Assembly: GCF_025961225.1 (NCBI RefSeq)
Contig: NZ_JAOQNG010000010.1
Location: 796,501-860,500, forward strand
Direction: 5' to 3'
DNA from: Azospirillum canadense
GTDB taxonomy: Bacteria; Pseudomonadota; Alphaproteobacteria; Azospirillales; Azospirillaceae
DNA length: 64,000 nucleotides
A model generated the notes under the pieces. The model was not told where the DNA came from. It ran no database searches and saw only the letters and a list, made by a program, of their open reading frames with translations. This document shows positions 26,093 to 35,634 of this stretch, in pieces; positions within the stretch are counted from its first letter, which is position 1, and each line of letters begins with the position of its first letter. The position numbers and the translations under genes are program-made.

Positions 26093-26908
26093 ATGTCGCA
26101 GAACATCCTGTACAGCCTGACCGCGCTGATGGCGCTGCTGCCCGCCTCCATCTATCCATACCGCCGGATCGCAGGGCAGGGAGTGGAGGGGCGTTCCGCC
26201 TATTTCTGGGGCGCGCTGGTGCTTGGCTTCGCCGGGCCGGCCTTGTGGTCGCTGACCCAGGTGGCCGGCCGTTGGCACACGGGGCTGTCCACCGCGCTGT
26301 GGGTGACCATCGCGGCCTGCATGCTGCTGTTCACCGCGCTCAGCGCGCTGACCCGGTCGGCGTGGCGACTGTCGCCGCTGCTGCTGCCCTACCTGCTGCT
26401 GGTGGGCACCTTCGCGACGCTGGCCGAGGAAGCGCCGGCCCCGCTCCTGCGCGGCGGCGCGCCGGGCATCTGGATCGACCTGCACATTGCCGTGTCGGTG
26501 ATCACCTACGCGCTCCTGACCCTTGCTGCGGTGGCGTCGTTCGCCGCCTTTCTGCAGGAGCGCGCACTGAAGGCGAAGCGGCCGACCGCGCTGACCCGCT
26601 TCCTGCCGCCGGTCACGGAGAGCGAGCGGCTGCAGCTGACCCTGCTCGCCGCGTCGGAGGCTGTGCTGGGCGCCGGCCTCGCCACGGGAATGGCGGTGCT
26701 CTACTACGAGCAGGGCGTGTTGCTGCGGGCGGACCACAAGACTCTTCTTTCGGTGGCGAGCTTCATCGTCATTGGAGGGTTGTTGCTGGCCAACGCGCGC
26801 ACCGGGGTGCGCGGGCGGAAGGCGGCGCGTCTCGTCCTGATCGCCTATCTGCTGTTGACCCTTGCCTATCCGGGCGTGAAGTTCGTCACCGACGTCCTTC
26901 TGGGCTAG
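26093..26908 (+). CDS. CcsA/YpjD-like inner-membrane protein (cytochrome c assembly family)
   Basis: A 271-residue integral membrane protein with about eight predicted membrane segments, in the pattern of the CcsA/HemX-like family (for example E. coli YpjD). The periplasmic tryptophan-rich haem motif of true CcsA/CcmF is not seen, so haem delivery is unproven; a role in an envelope assembly process is the best guess. It sits between ispDF and the nitrogen-control genes and has the usual alphaproteobacterial neighbours on both sides. Confidence 0.75.
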   Translation: MSQNILYSLTALMALLPASIYPYRRIAGQGVEGRSAYFWGALVLGFAGPALWSLTQVAGRWHTGLSTALWVTIAACMLLFTALSALTRSAWRLSPLLLPYLLLVGTFATLAEEAPAPLLRGGAPGIWIDLHIAVSVITYALLTLAAVASFAAFLQERALKAKRPTALTRFLPPVTESERLQLTLLAASEAVLGAGLATGMAVLYYEQGVLLRADHKTLLSVASFIVIGGLLLANARTGVRGRKAARLVLIAYLLLTLAYPGVKFVTDVLLG

Positions 26909-27050
26909 TTCGGCGTCCGGGCTAGCCTGGGTGCATGGCAGCCACACCGGCGGCTCGACCGCTGGACGCTTGCGGCATGCCAAATCGCTGTGCTAGCGTG
27001 CACAAAATCTCATCATATCGACAATGTGCCCATCTCGTGGGCAGGTGCAA

Positions 27051-28037
27051 ATGACCATTCAGATCGGCTCCATCACGCTTGAGGGTCCGGTGATCCTCGC
27101 CCCTATGTCCGGCGTGACGGATCTTCCCTTCCGTCGGCTCGTCAAGCGGGCCGGCTGCGGCCTCGTCGTGTCCGAGATGGTCGCCAGCCAGGCGATGATC
27201 CGCGAGAATCGGCAGACCCTGCGCATGGTGGAATGCGAGCCGGAGCAGTTTCCCATGGCAGTGCAGCTCGCCGGCTGCGAGCCAGAGGTGATGGCGGAGG
27301 CGGCCAAGCTGAACGAGGATCGCGGCGCTGCGGTCGTCGACATCAACTTCGGCTGCCCGGTGAAGAAGGTGGTGAACGGCCACGCCGGCTCCTCCCTGAT
27401 GCGGGACGAGGCGCTCGCCGCGCGGATCCTGGAAGCGACCGTCAAGGCCGTGTCGATCCCGGTGACGCTGAAGATGCGCAAGGGCTGGGACGAGGACAGC
27501 CTGAACGCGCCGCGGCTGGCCCGCATCGCCGAGGAGTGCGGGATCAAGATGGTCACCGTGCACGGGCGCACCCGCAACCAGTTCTACAACGGCACCGCCG
27601 ACTGGGCCTTCATCCGCAGGGTGAAGGAGGCCGTGTCGATCCCGGTGGTCGCCAACGGCGACATCGCCAGCTTCGACGACGTGGACCGGGCGCTTGCCGA
27701 ATCCGGCGCCGACGGCGTGATGATCGGCCGCGGCAGCTACGGCCGCCCCTGGTTCCCCGCCCAGGTCATGCATTACCTGCGCACCGGGGAGCGCCTGCCC
27801 GATCCGCCGCTGTCCCAGCAGTTCGACACGCTGCTGGAGCATTACGACGCCATGCTGGAGCATTACGGCGTGGAGGGCGGCCTGCGTGTCGCCCGCAAGC
27901 ATGTCTCCTGGTATTCCACGGGTCTGCGTGGGTCCAACGAATTCCGCCAGGAGGTCAACCGCATGTCCAACCCCGAGGCGGTGCGCGGATTCATCCGCGA
28001 CTTCTACGCTCCGGCGATTGAAAGGATGGCCGCCTGA
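27051..28037 (+). CDS. dusB: tRNA-dihydrouridine synthase B (NifR3)
   Basis: A flavin enzyme that reduces specific uridines in tRNA, 328 residues. The catalytic Cys lies in INFGCPVKKVV; the FMN-binding end has GADGVMIGRGSYGRPW. This is the gene formerly called nifR3, always just upstream of ntrBC in alphaproteobacteria; its stop overlaps the ntrB start by one base (TGATG). The start at 27051 is ATGACCATTC; a TGTGC/GCACA inverted repeat at 26989-27004, in the 142-bp upstream gap, is a possible operator. Confidence 0.94.
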   Translation: MTIQIGSITLEGPVILAPMSGVTDLPFRRLVKRAGCGLVVSEMVASQAMIRENRQTLRMVECEPEQFPMAVQLAGCEPEVMAEAAKLNEDRGAAVVDINFGCPVKKVVNGHAGSSLMRDEALAARILEATVKAVSIPVTLKMRKGWDEDSLNAPRLARIAEECGIKMVTVHGRTRNQFYNGTADWAFIRRVKEAVSIPVVANGDIASFDDVDRALAESGADGVMIGRGSYGRPWFPAQVMHYLRTGERLPDPPLSQQFDTLLEHYDAMLEHYGVEGGLRVARKHVSWYSTGLRGSNEFRQEVNRMSNPEAVRGFIRDFYAPAIERMAA

Positions 28038-29242
28038 TGGCCCGCAGTTCCGCCGCAACGCCGCTTCCCCGCCGCGCGCCGCGCGCCCAGGCACCATCCT
28101 GTCCCGCAACGGCCCGGCCCGGCCGCGGCATCGACCCGTCCGTGGTCGTGAACGCGCTGCCCGACCCGGTCCTCGTCGTCGACGGGTCCGGGGACATCCG
28201 CTGCGTGAACCTGGAGGCGCAGGAGTTCTTCGACCTGTCGGCCGCAATGATGGAAGGCATGCCGCTGGCTGACCTGTTGCCGCCCGACAGCCCGGTGATG
28301 GGGCTGATCGAGCAGGTGCAGCAGGGGCGCCGCCGCGTCTCGCAGGAAGGCGTCACCATCGACACGCCGCGCATCGGCCCCCACCACGTCACCGTCCGCG
28401 TGACCGCGCTGGGCGAGCCGAACGACCATGTGCTGGTAACGATCAACGAGCGCACGCTGGCGCGCAAAATCGACAACTCGCTGACCCACCGCAACGCGGC
28501 TCGCTCCGTGACGGCCATGGCCTCGATGCTGGCGCACGAGGTGAAGAACCCGCTGTCGGGCATCCGCGGCGCCGCCCAGCTGCTTGAGGAGAACTGCAGC
28601 GAGTCCGACCGCGTGCTGACCCGCCTTATCTGCGACGAGGCGGACCGCATCGTGGCGCTGGTCAACCGGATGGAGGTCTTCTCCGACCAGCGGCCGCTGG
28701 AGCGCGACGCGGTCAACATCCACACCGTGCTGGAGCATGTGCGCAAGGTCGCGCAGAGCGGCTTCGCGCGGAACATCCGCTTCGTCGAGCGGTACGACCC
28801 GTCGCTGCCGCCGGTCTATGGCAACCGCGACCAGCTCATCCAGATTTTCCTGAACCTGATTAAAAATGCGGCAGAAGCTGCCCCGGAACCAGGCGGCGAG
28901 ATCATCCTCAGCACATCTTATCAGCACGGCGTGCGCATGGCCCTTCCGGGCGGCGACACGCGCCTGCACCTGCCGCTGCTGGTGTCCGTTCAGGATAATG
29001 GGGATGGCATACCCGAGGATTTGCGGTCAAACCTGTTCGACCCCTTTGTCACCACGAAGGTCAACGGGACTGGCCTCGGTCTTGCATTGGTAGCCAAAAT
29101 CGTCGGCGATCACGGCGGTGTCATCGAGTTTGACAGCCAGCCGCGCCGAACCGTCTTCAAGGTCTCGCTACCCATGTACGATGAATCGCAGATTTCCAGC
29201 GATCCCGCTCCAGTCCGAGGCGTCCGGGGAGTCCGCGGATGA
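28037..29242 (+). CDS. ntrB: Nitrogen-regulation sensor kinase/phosphatase NtrB
   Basis: A cytoplasmic histidine kinase that phosphorylates NtrC under nitrogen limitation, controlled by PII proteins. 401 residues: a PAS domain (about 35-140, NALPDPVLVVDGSGDIRCVN), the phosphoacceptor His in MLAHEVKNPLSGIRGAAQLL, and a HATPase domain with NAAEAA, DNGDGIPED and GTGLGLALV. No membrane segment, as expected for NtrB. Overlaps both neighbours (1 bp with dusB, 4 bp with ntrC). Confidence 0.95.
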   Translation: MARSSAATPLPRRAPRAQAPSCPATARPGRGIDPSVVVNALPDPVLVVDGSGDIRCVNLEAQEFFDLSAAMMEGMPLADLLPPDSPVMGLIEQVQQGRRRVSQEGVTIDTPRIGPHHVTVRVTALGEPNDHVLVTINERTLARKIDNSLTHRNAARSVTAMASMLAHEVKNPLSGIRGAAQLLEENCSESDRVLTRLICDEADRIVALVNRMEVFSDQRPLERDAVNIHTVLEHVRKVAQSGFARNIRFVERYDPSLPPVYGNRDQLIQIFLNLIKNAAEAAPEPGGEIILSTSYQHGVRMALPGGDTRLHLPLLVSVQDNGDGIPEDLRSNLFDPFVTTKVNGTGLGLALVAKIVGDHGGVIEFDSQPRRTVFKVSLPMYDESQISSDPAPVRGVRGVRG

Positions 29243-30684
29243 GTGCCGCGACCATCCTCGTCGCGGATGACGACCGCGCCATCCGTACCGTTCTCACGCA
29301 GGCCCTCGCCCGCCTCGGCCACGAGGTGCGCACCACCGGCAACGCCTCCACGCTTTGGCGCTGGGTGGCGGATGGGCAGGGCGACCTGATCATCACCGAC
29401 GTGGTGATGCCGGACGAAAACGGACTCGACCTGATCCCGCGGATCAAGAAGATCCGGCCGGACCTGCGCGTCATCGTCATGAGCGCGCAGAACACGCTGA
29501 TCACCGCCGTGAAGGCGGCGGAGCGCGGCGCGTTCGAGTACCTGCCCAAGCCCTTCGACCTGAAGGAACTGGTGTCGGTCGTCGAGCGCGCGCTGAACTC
29601 CAACACGCCGCCAGCGGCGCTGCCCGCCGATGCGGGCGAGTCGGACGAGCAGCTTCCCCTCATCGGCCGCTCGCCGGCCATGCAGGAGATCTATCGCGTC
29701 CTTGCCCGTTTGATGGGCACTGACTTGACCGTGACCATCACCGGCGAATCCGGCACCGGCAAGGAACTGGTGGCCCGCGCGCTGCACGACTACGGCAAGC
29801 GGCGCAACGGTCCCTTCGTCGCCATCAACATGGCGGCGATCCCGCGCGAGTTGATCGAGTCCGAGCTGTTCGGCCACGAGAAGGGTGCCTTCACCGGCGC
29901 CACAAACCGCTCCACCGGCCGGTTCGAGCAGGCGCAGGGCGGCACCCTGTTCCTGGACGAGATCGGCGACATGCCTCTGGAAGCGCAGACGCGCCTGCTG
30001 CGCGTGCTCCAGGAAGGGGAGTACACCACGGTCGGCGGGCGTACGCCCATCAAGACGGACGTACGCATCGTCGCGGCCACCCACCGCGACCTGCGCACGC
30101 TGATTCGCCAAGGCCTGTTCCGCGAGGACCTGTTCTACCGCCTGTGCGTCGTGCCCATCCGCCTGCCGCCGTTGCGCGAGCGTACGGAGGACGTGCCGCT
30201 GCTGGTCCGCCACTTCCTGAACCAGTGCTCGGCCCAGGGCCTGCCGGTGAAGAGCATCGACCAGCCCGCCATGGACCGGCTGAAGCGCTACCGCTGGCCG
30301 GGCAACGTGCGCGAGCTGGAAAACCTCGTCCGCCGCCTCGCCGCCCTGTACTCGCAGGAGGTCATCAGCCTCGACGTCATCGAGGCCGAACTGGCCGACG
30401 CCACTCCGGCCGCGCAGCCGGTGGAAGAGCCGCAGGGGGAGGGGCTGTCCTCCGCCGTGGAACGGCACCTGAAGGACTATTTCGCCGCCCACAAGGACGG
30501 GATGCCGTCGAACGGCCTCTATGACCGTGTGCTGCGCGAGGTGGAGCGCCCGCTGATTTCGCTCAGCCTGTCGGCGACGCGGGGCAACCAGATCAAGGCG
30601 GCGCAGTTGCTCGGCTTGAACCGCAACACGCTGCGCAAGAAAATCCGGGACCTCGACATCCAAGTGGTGCGTGGCCTGAAGTGA
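29239..30684 (+). CDS. ntrC: Nitrogen-regulation response regulator NtrC
   Basis: A sigma-54 activator of 481 residues. Receiver domain with Asp in ITDVVMPDENG; AAA+ domain with Walker A GESGTGKE, the sigma-54 contact loop GAFTGA intact, and Walker B GGTLFLDEIGD; C-terminal Fis-type helix-turn-helix (GNQIKAAQLLGLNRNTLRKK). It activates genes for nitrogen assimilation and, in diazotrophs, links to nif control. Its start overlaps ntrB (ATGA). A hairpin follows before ntrY. Confidence 0.96.
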   Translation: MSAATILVADDDRAIRTVLTQALARLGHEVRTTGNASTLWRWVADGQGDLIITDVVMPDENGLDLIPRIKKIRPDLRVIVMSAQNTLITAVKAAERGAFEYLPKPFDLKELVSVVERALNSNTPPAALPADAGESDEQLPLIGRSPAMQEIYRVLARLMGTDLTVTITGESGTGKELVARALHDYGKRRNGPFVAINMAAIPRELIESELFGHEKGAFTGATNRSTGRFEQAQGGTLFLDEIGDMPLEAQTRLLRVLQEGEYTTVGGRTPIKTDVRIVAATHRDLRTLIRQGLFREDLFYRLCVVPIRLPPLRERTEDVPLLVRHFLNQCSAQGLPVKSIDQPAMDRLKRYRWPGNVRELENLVRRLAALYSQEVISLDVIEAELADATPAAQPVEEPQGEGLSSAVERHLKDYFAAHKDGMPSNGLYDRVLREVERPLISLSLSATRGNQIKAAQLLGLNRNTLRKKIRDLDIQVVRGLK

Positions 30685-30734
30685 GCACCGCCGCGGCGTT
30701 ACAGCCGTCCCACAGCGTGCCCTTTTTGTGACAC

Positions 30735-30767
30735 GGGAGCCCGCGTTCAGCGGTGCTGCGGGCTCCC
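30735..30767 (+). terminator. Hairpin between ntrC and ntrY
   Basis: A perfect 10-bp stem (GGGAGCCCGC / GCGGGCTCCC) around a 13-base loop, 51 bp after ntrC. There is no T tract; it may separate the ntrBC and ntrYX transcripts. Confidence 0.5.
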
Positions 30768-30869
30768 GGCAGGCTCCCGAGGGCCTATCCAAAAGGCCAA
30801 GGGGCTTGCGGCTTGGCAGCCCGGCAACAGATGGTGTATCATTCCGGCAACAATACAGCTGCCGGATTC

Positions 30870-33179
30870 ATGTCTTTCACAACCTCCGAGAACGCCACGG
30901 CCTTGTGGCAGCAGTTCCTCCGCTGGGCGGCCCGCGTCGGGCTGGCCAAGCGGCTGGCTGCCGCGCTGTCCATCGCGGCCCTGCTGGCGGGCTTCGCGAC
31001 CTACACCGCGCTGACCGAAAGTGCTCCCTTCGGGGAGACCAACCCGCGTACGGTCACGCTTCTGCTGACGCTCGACCTCGCGCTGCTCCTCTTGCTCGGC
31101 GTGCTGATCGCCCGGCGAATCGTCACGCTGTGGATCGGGCGGCGGCGCGGCTTGGCCGGGTCGCAGCTGCATGTCCGGCTGGTGGCGGCCTTCAGCCTGC
31201 TGGCGGTGCTGCCGGCCATCATCATGGCCGCCTTCGCCACAGTGTTCTTCTACGTCGGCGTCCAGTCCTGGTTCAGCGACCGGGTGCGCACGGCGGTCAA
31301 TGAGTCGCTGGCCGTCGCCAGCGCTTACCTGCACGAGCACCAGCAGAACATCCGCGCCGACGCGCTCGCCATGGCGAACGACCTGAACCAGGAGGCGGCG
31401 CGGCTGGCCAGCGACCCCGATCGGTTCGAGCAGGTGGTCGCCACCCAGGCGATGCTGCGCGCGCTGTCGGAAGCCATCGTCTTCAACGGGACCACCGGCT
31501 CCATCCTCGCCCGCTCCGGCTACACCTTCGCGCTTGAGTTCGACCCGATTCCCGACGACAAGCTCCAGACCGCCCGGCGCGGCGAAGTGGCGATGATCGT
31601 CAGCGAGAACGACGACCGTGTCCGCGCGCTGGTGCGGCTCGACCGCTTCGCCGACACGTACCTCTACGTCGGCCGCATGGTGGAGCCGCGCGTCCTGTCG
31701 CACATGACCGCGGCGGAGGGTGCGGTGAAGGAATACGCGGCGCTGGAAAGCCAGCGCGGCAGCCTTCAGATCACCTTCACGCTTATCTTCCTGGTCGTGG
31801 CGCTCCTGTTGCTCCTGGCCGCCGTGTGGGCCGGCCTGATCTTCGCGACAAAGCTCGCCCGCCCCATCAGCGCGCTGATCGGCGCCGCGGAGCGGGTGCG
31901 CGCAGGCGACCTGACGGTGCGCGTGACCGAACCGCCGGCCGAGGACGAGCTGGGCCTGCTGTCGCGCGCCTTCAACCGCATGACCACCGAGATTGAAAGC
32001 CAGCGGCACGAACTGCTGTCCACGAACCGCCTGCTCGACGAGCGCCGCCGCTTCACCGAGGCGGTGCTGGGCGGCGTGTCGGCCGGCGTGATCGGCCTCG
32101 ACGCCGAGGGGCGCATCAATCTGCCGAATTTCTCCGCCGCGCGCCTGCTGGGCGTTGACGACGCGGAAACGCTGATCGGCCGCAAGCTGGCCGACCTGTC
32201 GCCGGAGATGGGGGAGCTTCTCCACCACACGCCGACCCGCCCAGGGCGCGTCGTGCAGGACCAAATCCAAATCCGCCGCCCGGGCACCACGCCGCTGACC
32301 CTGCTCGTCCGCATTTCGGCGGAGGGACGCGGCGGCGGTGAGGTGCGCGGCTACGTGGTGACCTTCGACGACATCACCGAACTGGTCTCCGCGCAACGCA
32401 AGGCGGCCTGGGCCGACGTGGCGCGCCGCATCGCGCACGAGATCAAGAACCCGCTGACCCCGATCCAGCTGTCCGCCGAGCGGCTGCGCCGCAAGTACCT
32501 GAAGGAGATCACCACCGACACGGAGGTCTTCACCATGTGCACGGACACGATCGTCCGGCAGGTGGACGACATCCGCCGCATGGTGGACGAGTTCTCCGCC
32601 TTCGCGCGCATGCCGCAGCCGGTGATGAAGCCCTGCAACATCAACGACCTGGTCCGGCAGGCCGTGTTTCTGCAATCAAGCGCGCACACCGGCCGGATAA
32701 AGTTCGAGACGGCGTTGCCGCCCGGCCCGCTCTCCGTCCAGTGCGACAGCCGCCAACTCAGCCAGGCGCTGACCAACCTGTTGCAGAACGCCGCCGACGC
32801 CATCGAAGGGCGCTCCCCACCGGCGGACGGCGGGGAATTGCCGCCGGGTGCGGTGTCCATCCGCGTCACGGCGGGCGAGGAGCAGGTCGCGCTGGTGGTC
32901 GAGGACAACGGCAAGGGCCTGCCGGCCGACGAGCGGGACCGGCTGACCGAACCCTATGTCACCACGCGGGCCAAGGGCACCGGCCTGGGGCTCGCGATCG
33001 TCAAGAAGATCATGGAAGACCATGGCGGCGTGCTGACCCTGGAAGACCGCAATGGCGGTGGGGCACGCGTCAGCCTGATCATCCCGAACACGACACCGGC
33101 CGAGGCCACCGTCCACGGCGGAAGCGACACGCCGGCGGAGACCGGCGGAGAGAAGAGGCACGCAGCCCATGGCGCATGA
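30870..33179 (+). CDS. ntrY: Membrane sensor kinase NtrY
   Basis: A transmembrane histidine kinase, partner of NtrX, linked in alphaproteobacteria to nitrogen and redox control. 769 residues from MSFTTSEN: membrane segments near residues 28-50, 60-82, 95-120 and 302-328, a periplasmic region between, HAMP (about 328-380), PAS (about 395-500), phosphoacceptor His in RIAHEIKNPLTPIQLSAERL, and a HATPase domain with GTGLGLAIVKKI. Starts at 30831 or 30753 are possible but add non-conserved residues. It overlaps ntrX by 11 bp. Confidence 0.94.
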   Translation: MSFTTSENATALWQQFLRWAARVGLAKRLAAALSIAALLAGFATYTALTESAPFGETNPRTVTLLLTLDLALLLLLGVLIARRIVTLWIGRRRGLAGSQLHVRLVAAFSLLAVLPAIIMAAFATVFFYVGVQSWFSDRVRTAVNESLAVASAYLHEHQQNIRADALAMANDLNQEAARLASDPDRFEQVVATQAMLRALSEAIVFNGTTGSILARSGYTFALEFDPIPDDKLQTARRGEVAMIVSENDDRVRALVRLDRFADTYLYVGRMVEPRVLSHMTAAEGAVKEYAALESQRGSLQITFTLIFLVVALLLLLAAVWAGLIFATKLARPISALIGAAERVRAGDLTVRVTEPPAEDELGLLSRAFNRMTTEIESQRHELLSTNRLLDERRRFTEAVLGGVSAGVIGLDAEGRINLPNFSAARLLGVDDAETLIGRKLADLSPEMGELLHHTPTRPGRVVQDQIQIRRPGTTPLTLLVRISAEGRGGGEVRGYVVTFDDITELVSAQRKAAWADVARRIAHEIKNPLTPIQLSAERLRRKYLKEITTDTEVFTMCTDTIVRQVDDIRRMVDEFSAFARMPQPVMKPCNINDLVRQAVFLQSSAHTGRIKFETALPPGPLSVQCDSRQLSQALTNLLQNAADAIEGRSPPADGGELPPGAVSIRVTAGEEQVALVVEDNGKGLPADERDRLTEPYVTTRAKGTGLGLAIVKKIMEDHGGVLTLEDRNGGGARVSLIIPNTTPAEATVHGGSDTPAETGGEKRHAAHGA

Positions 33180-34569
33180 CATTCTGATCGTCGACGACGA
33201 AGCGGACATCCGGATGCTGATCGCCGGCATCCTGAACGACGAAGGCATGAAGACCCGCGAGGCCGGCGACGCCGATCAGGCGTTCGCGCAGGTCGCCGCC
33301 CGGCGCCCGAGCCTCGTGATCCTCGACATCTGGCTCCAGGGAAGCCGCCTCGACGGCTTGCAGATCCTGGAACAGCTGATGCGCGACCACCAGAATCTGC
33401 CGATCATCATGATCTCCGGCCACGGCAACATCGAGACCGCCGTGTCGGCGATCAAGATCGGGGCCTACGACTTCATCGAGAAGCCGTTCAAGGCCGACCG
33501 GCTGCTGCTGATGGTGGATCGCGCCATCGAGGCCGCCCGCCTGAAGCGCGAGAACGAGGAGCTGAAGCTGCGCGCCGGCGGCGAGGTCGAACTGATCGGC
33601 CGCTCCTCCGCCGTCAACCAAGTGCGCCAGAGCATCGACCGCGTCTCGCCCACCGGCAGCCGCGTGCTGATCACCGGCCCCGCCGGTTCCGGCAAGGAGG
33701 TGGTGGCGCGGCTGATCCACGCCCGCTCCCGCCGCAACGGCGGCCCCTTCGTGGGGCTGAACTGCGCCACCATGCGCCCCGACCGGCTGGAGATGGAGCT
33801 GTTCGGCACCGAGGCCGGCGTGGACGGCACCGGGCGCAAGATCGGCACCTTCGAGCAGGCCCATTCCGGCACGCTGCTGCTGGACGAGGTCGCCGACATG
33901 CCGCTGGAGACGCAGGGCAAGATCGTCCGCGCGCTCCAGGAGCAGGTGTTCGAGCGCGTGGGCGGCGGCCACCGGGTCGAGGTGGACGTGCGCGTCATCG
34001 CCACCTCCAACCGCGACCTCCAGGCGGAGATCGAGCAGGGGCGCTTCCGCCAGGACCTGTTCTACCGGCTCGCCGTGGTGCCGATCCGCGTGCCGTCCCT
34101 GGCGGAGCGGCGCGAGGACATCCCGCTGCTCGCCCGCCACTTCATGCAACGCTCGGCCGAGGCCGCCGGCCTGCCGCCGCGCGAGTTCGGCGAGGACGCC
34201 ATGGCCGCCCTCCAGGCCTACGACTGGCCGGGCAACGTGCGCCAGCTGCGCAACGTGGTCGACTGGCTGCTGATCATGGCCCAGGGCGACCCGAAGGAGC
34301 CGATCCGCGCCGACCAGCTTCCGCCGGAAATCGGCGCCATCACGCCCACCGTCCTAAAGTGGGACAAGGGCGGCGAGATCATGGGCCTGCCGCTGCGCGA
34401 GGCGCGCGAAGTGTTCGAGCGCGAATACCTGCTGGCCCAGGTCACCCGCTTTGGCGGGAACATCTCCCGCACCGCCTCTTTCGTCGGCATGGAACGCTCC
34501 GCCCTGCACCGCAAGCTGAAGTCGCTCGGCGTGCATGGTAACGAGAAGGGCAAGATGTTCGTGGAGTGA
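33169..34569 (+). CDS. ntrX: Response regulator NtrX (no GAFTGA loop)
   Basis: An NtrC-family regulator of 466 residues with a receiver (DDEADIRM, phosphoacceptor Asp in VILDIWLQG), AAA+ domain (ITGPAGSGKEVVARLIH, TLLLDEVADMP) and Fis-type C-terminus (GNISRTASFVGMERSALHRKLK). At the place where NtrC has GAFTGA, this protein reads EAGVDGTGRKIG, so the sigma-54 contact loop is missing. That fits the view that alphaproteobacterial NtrX regulates without sigma-54. It follows ntrY with overlapping ends. Confidence 0.94.
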   Translation: MAHDILIVDDEADIRMLIAGILNDEGMKTREAGDADQAFAQVAARRPSLVILDIWLQGSRLDGLQILEQLMRDHQNLPIIMISGHGNIETAVSAIKIGAYDFIEKPFKADRLLLMVDRAIEAARLKRENEELKLRAGGEVELIGRSSAVNQVRQSIDRVSPTGSRVLITGPAGSGKEVVARLIHARSRRNGGPFVGLNCATMRPDRLEMELFGTEAGVDGTGRKIGTFEQAHSGTLLLDEVADMPLETQGKIVRALQEQVFERVGGGHRVEVDVRVIATSNRDLQAEIEQGRFRQDLFYRLAVVPIRVPSLAERREDIPLLARHFMQRSAEAAGLPPREFGEDAMAALQAYDWPGNVRQLRNVVDWLLIMAQGDPKEPIRADQLPPEIGAITPTVLKWDKGGEIMGLPLREAREVFEREYLLAQVTRFGGNISRTASFVGMERSALHRKLKSLGVHGNEKGKMFVE

Positions 34570-34770
34570 GTGCCCGGCGGCGCGGGTTGGCCGGAGCAGG
34601 AGGTGGAGCCTCCGCCGCCCGCGGCCGTTCTGTCCCGCGAAGGCTGAGGGAACTTTCCCGCCTTGGTCAGGGTCGCGCTTGGTGATAGCCTCGGCGCTAA
34701 GTGTACGAAAATTGCGGGTAGGCCTGCATGGTTATGGCTGCGAATTGGCCTGAAATGGCTCGACTCTGAT

Positions 34771-35634
34771 ATGGCGCGATGGGCATACGTCAATGGCCGC
34801 TACCTGCCGCACGCGCAGGCGACGGTTCATGTGGAGGATCGCGGCTTTCAGTTCGCCGACGGCGTCTACGAGGTGGTGACCATCCTCGACGGGCACTTCG
34901 CCGACCTGAACGGCCATATGGAGCGGCTGGGGCGCAGCCTCGCCGAGCTGCGCATGGACTGGCCGGCGGCGCCACGCGTGGTGGAGCGGATCCTGCGGGA
35001 ACTGGCGCGGCGGAACGGGCTGGTGAACGGCTCCATTTACCTTCAGATCACCCGCGGTGTGGCGCCGCGGGACTTCAAATTTCCCGCCAACACCAAGCCG
35101 ACCCTGGTGATGACCGCCAAGCGTGTCGCTGCCTTCGCCAAGCCGGAGCAGCTGGAACAGGGCGTGGCGGTGGTCACGGTTCCCGACATCCGTTGGGGCC
35201 GGCGGGACATCAAGACGGTCGGACTTCTGGCGCCGGTGCTGGCGAAGCAGCAGGCCGCCGAGTCGGGCGCCTACGAGGCATGGTTGGTCGATACCGATGG
35301 CACGGTGACGGAGGGTAGCTCCTCCAACGCCTGGATCGTGACGCGGGGCGGAGTCCTGGTGACCCGGCCGCCGTCGCACACGATCCTGAACGGGATCACG
35401 CGGCTGTCGCTGCTGCGGCTGGCCACTGAACGCGGCATTCCCGTCGAGGAGCGGCCCTTCACGGTGGAGGAGGCCCTGTCGGCAGGGGAGGCATTCGTGT
35501 CGTCGGCCGGCACCTTCGCCCTGCCGGTGACACGCATCGATGGCCGTCCGGTGGGCGACGGAAAACCCGGCGCGGTCACCATGGCGCTGCGCCAAGCCTA
35601 TCTGGTCTACGCGAAGGGGAGCACGGCGGGGTGA
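34771..35634 (+). CDS. dat: D-amino-acid aminotransferase (PLP fold type IV)
   Basis: A 287-residue PLP enzyme that interconverts D-amino acids such as D-alanine and D-glutamate. Family marks: VHVEDRGFQFADGVYEVV, the catalytic Lys in RRDIKTVGLLA, and EGSSSNAWIV. The start MARWAYVNG is chosen because the 36 in-frame residues upstream have no family match. It lies between ntrX and hfq, a common alphaproteobacterial order, and overlaps the HAD gene by 4 bp (GTGA). Confidence 0.88.
   Translation: MARWAYVNGRYLPHAQATVHVEDRGFQFADGVYEVVTILDGHFADLNGHMERLGRSLAELRMDWPAAPRVVERILRELARRNGLVNGSIYLQITRGVAPRDFKFPANTKPTLVMTAKRVAAFAKPEQLEQGVAVVTVPDIRWGRRDIKTVGLLAPVLAKQQAAESGAYEAWLVDTDGTVTEGSSSNAWIVTRGGVLVTRPPSHTILNGITRLSLLRLATERGIPVEERPFTVEEALSAGEAFVSSAGTFALPVTRIDGRPVGDGKPGAVTMALRQAYLVYAKGSTAG

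Noticed and set aside
26909..27050. Sigma-54 promoter upstream of dusB-ntrBC
   Set aside because: No GG-N10-GC pair of the right spacing and sequence could be found.
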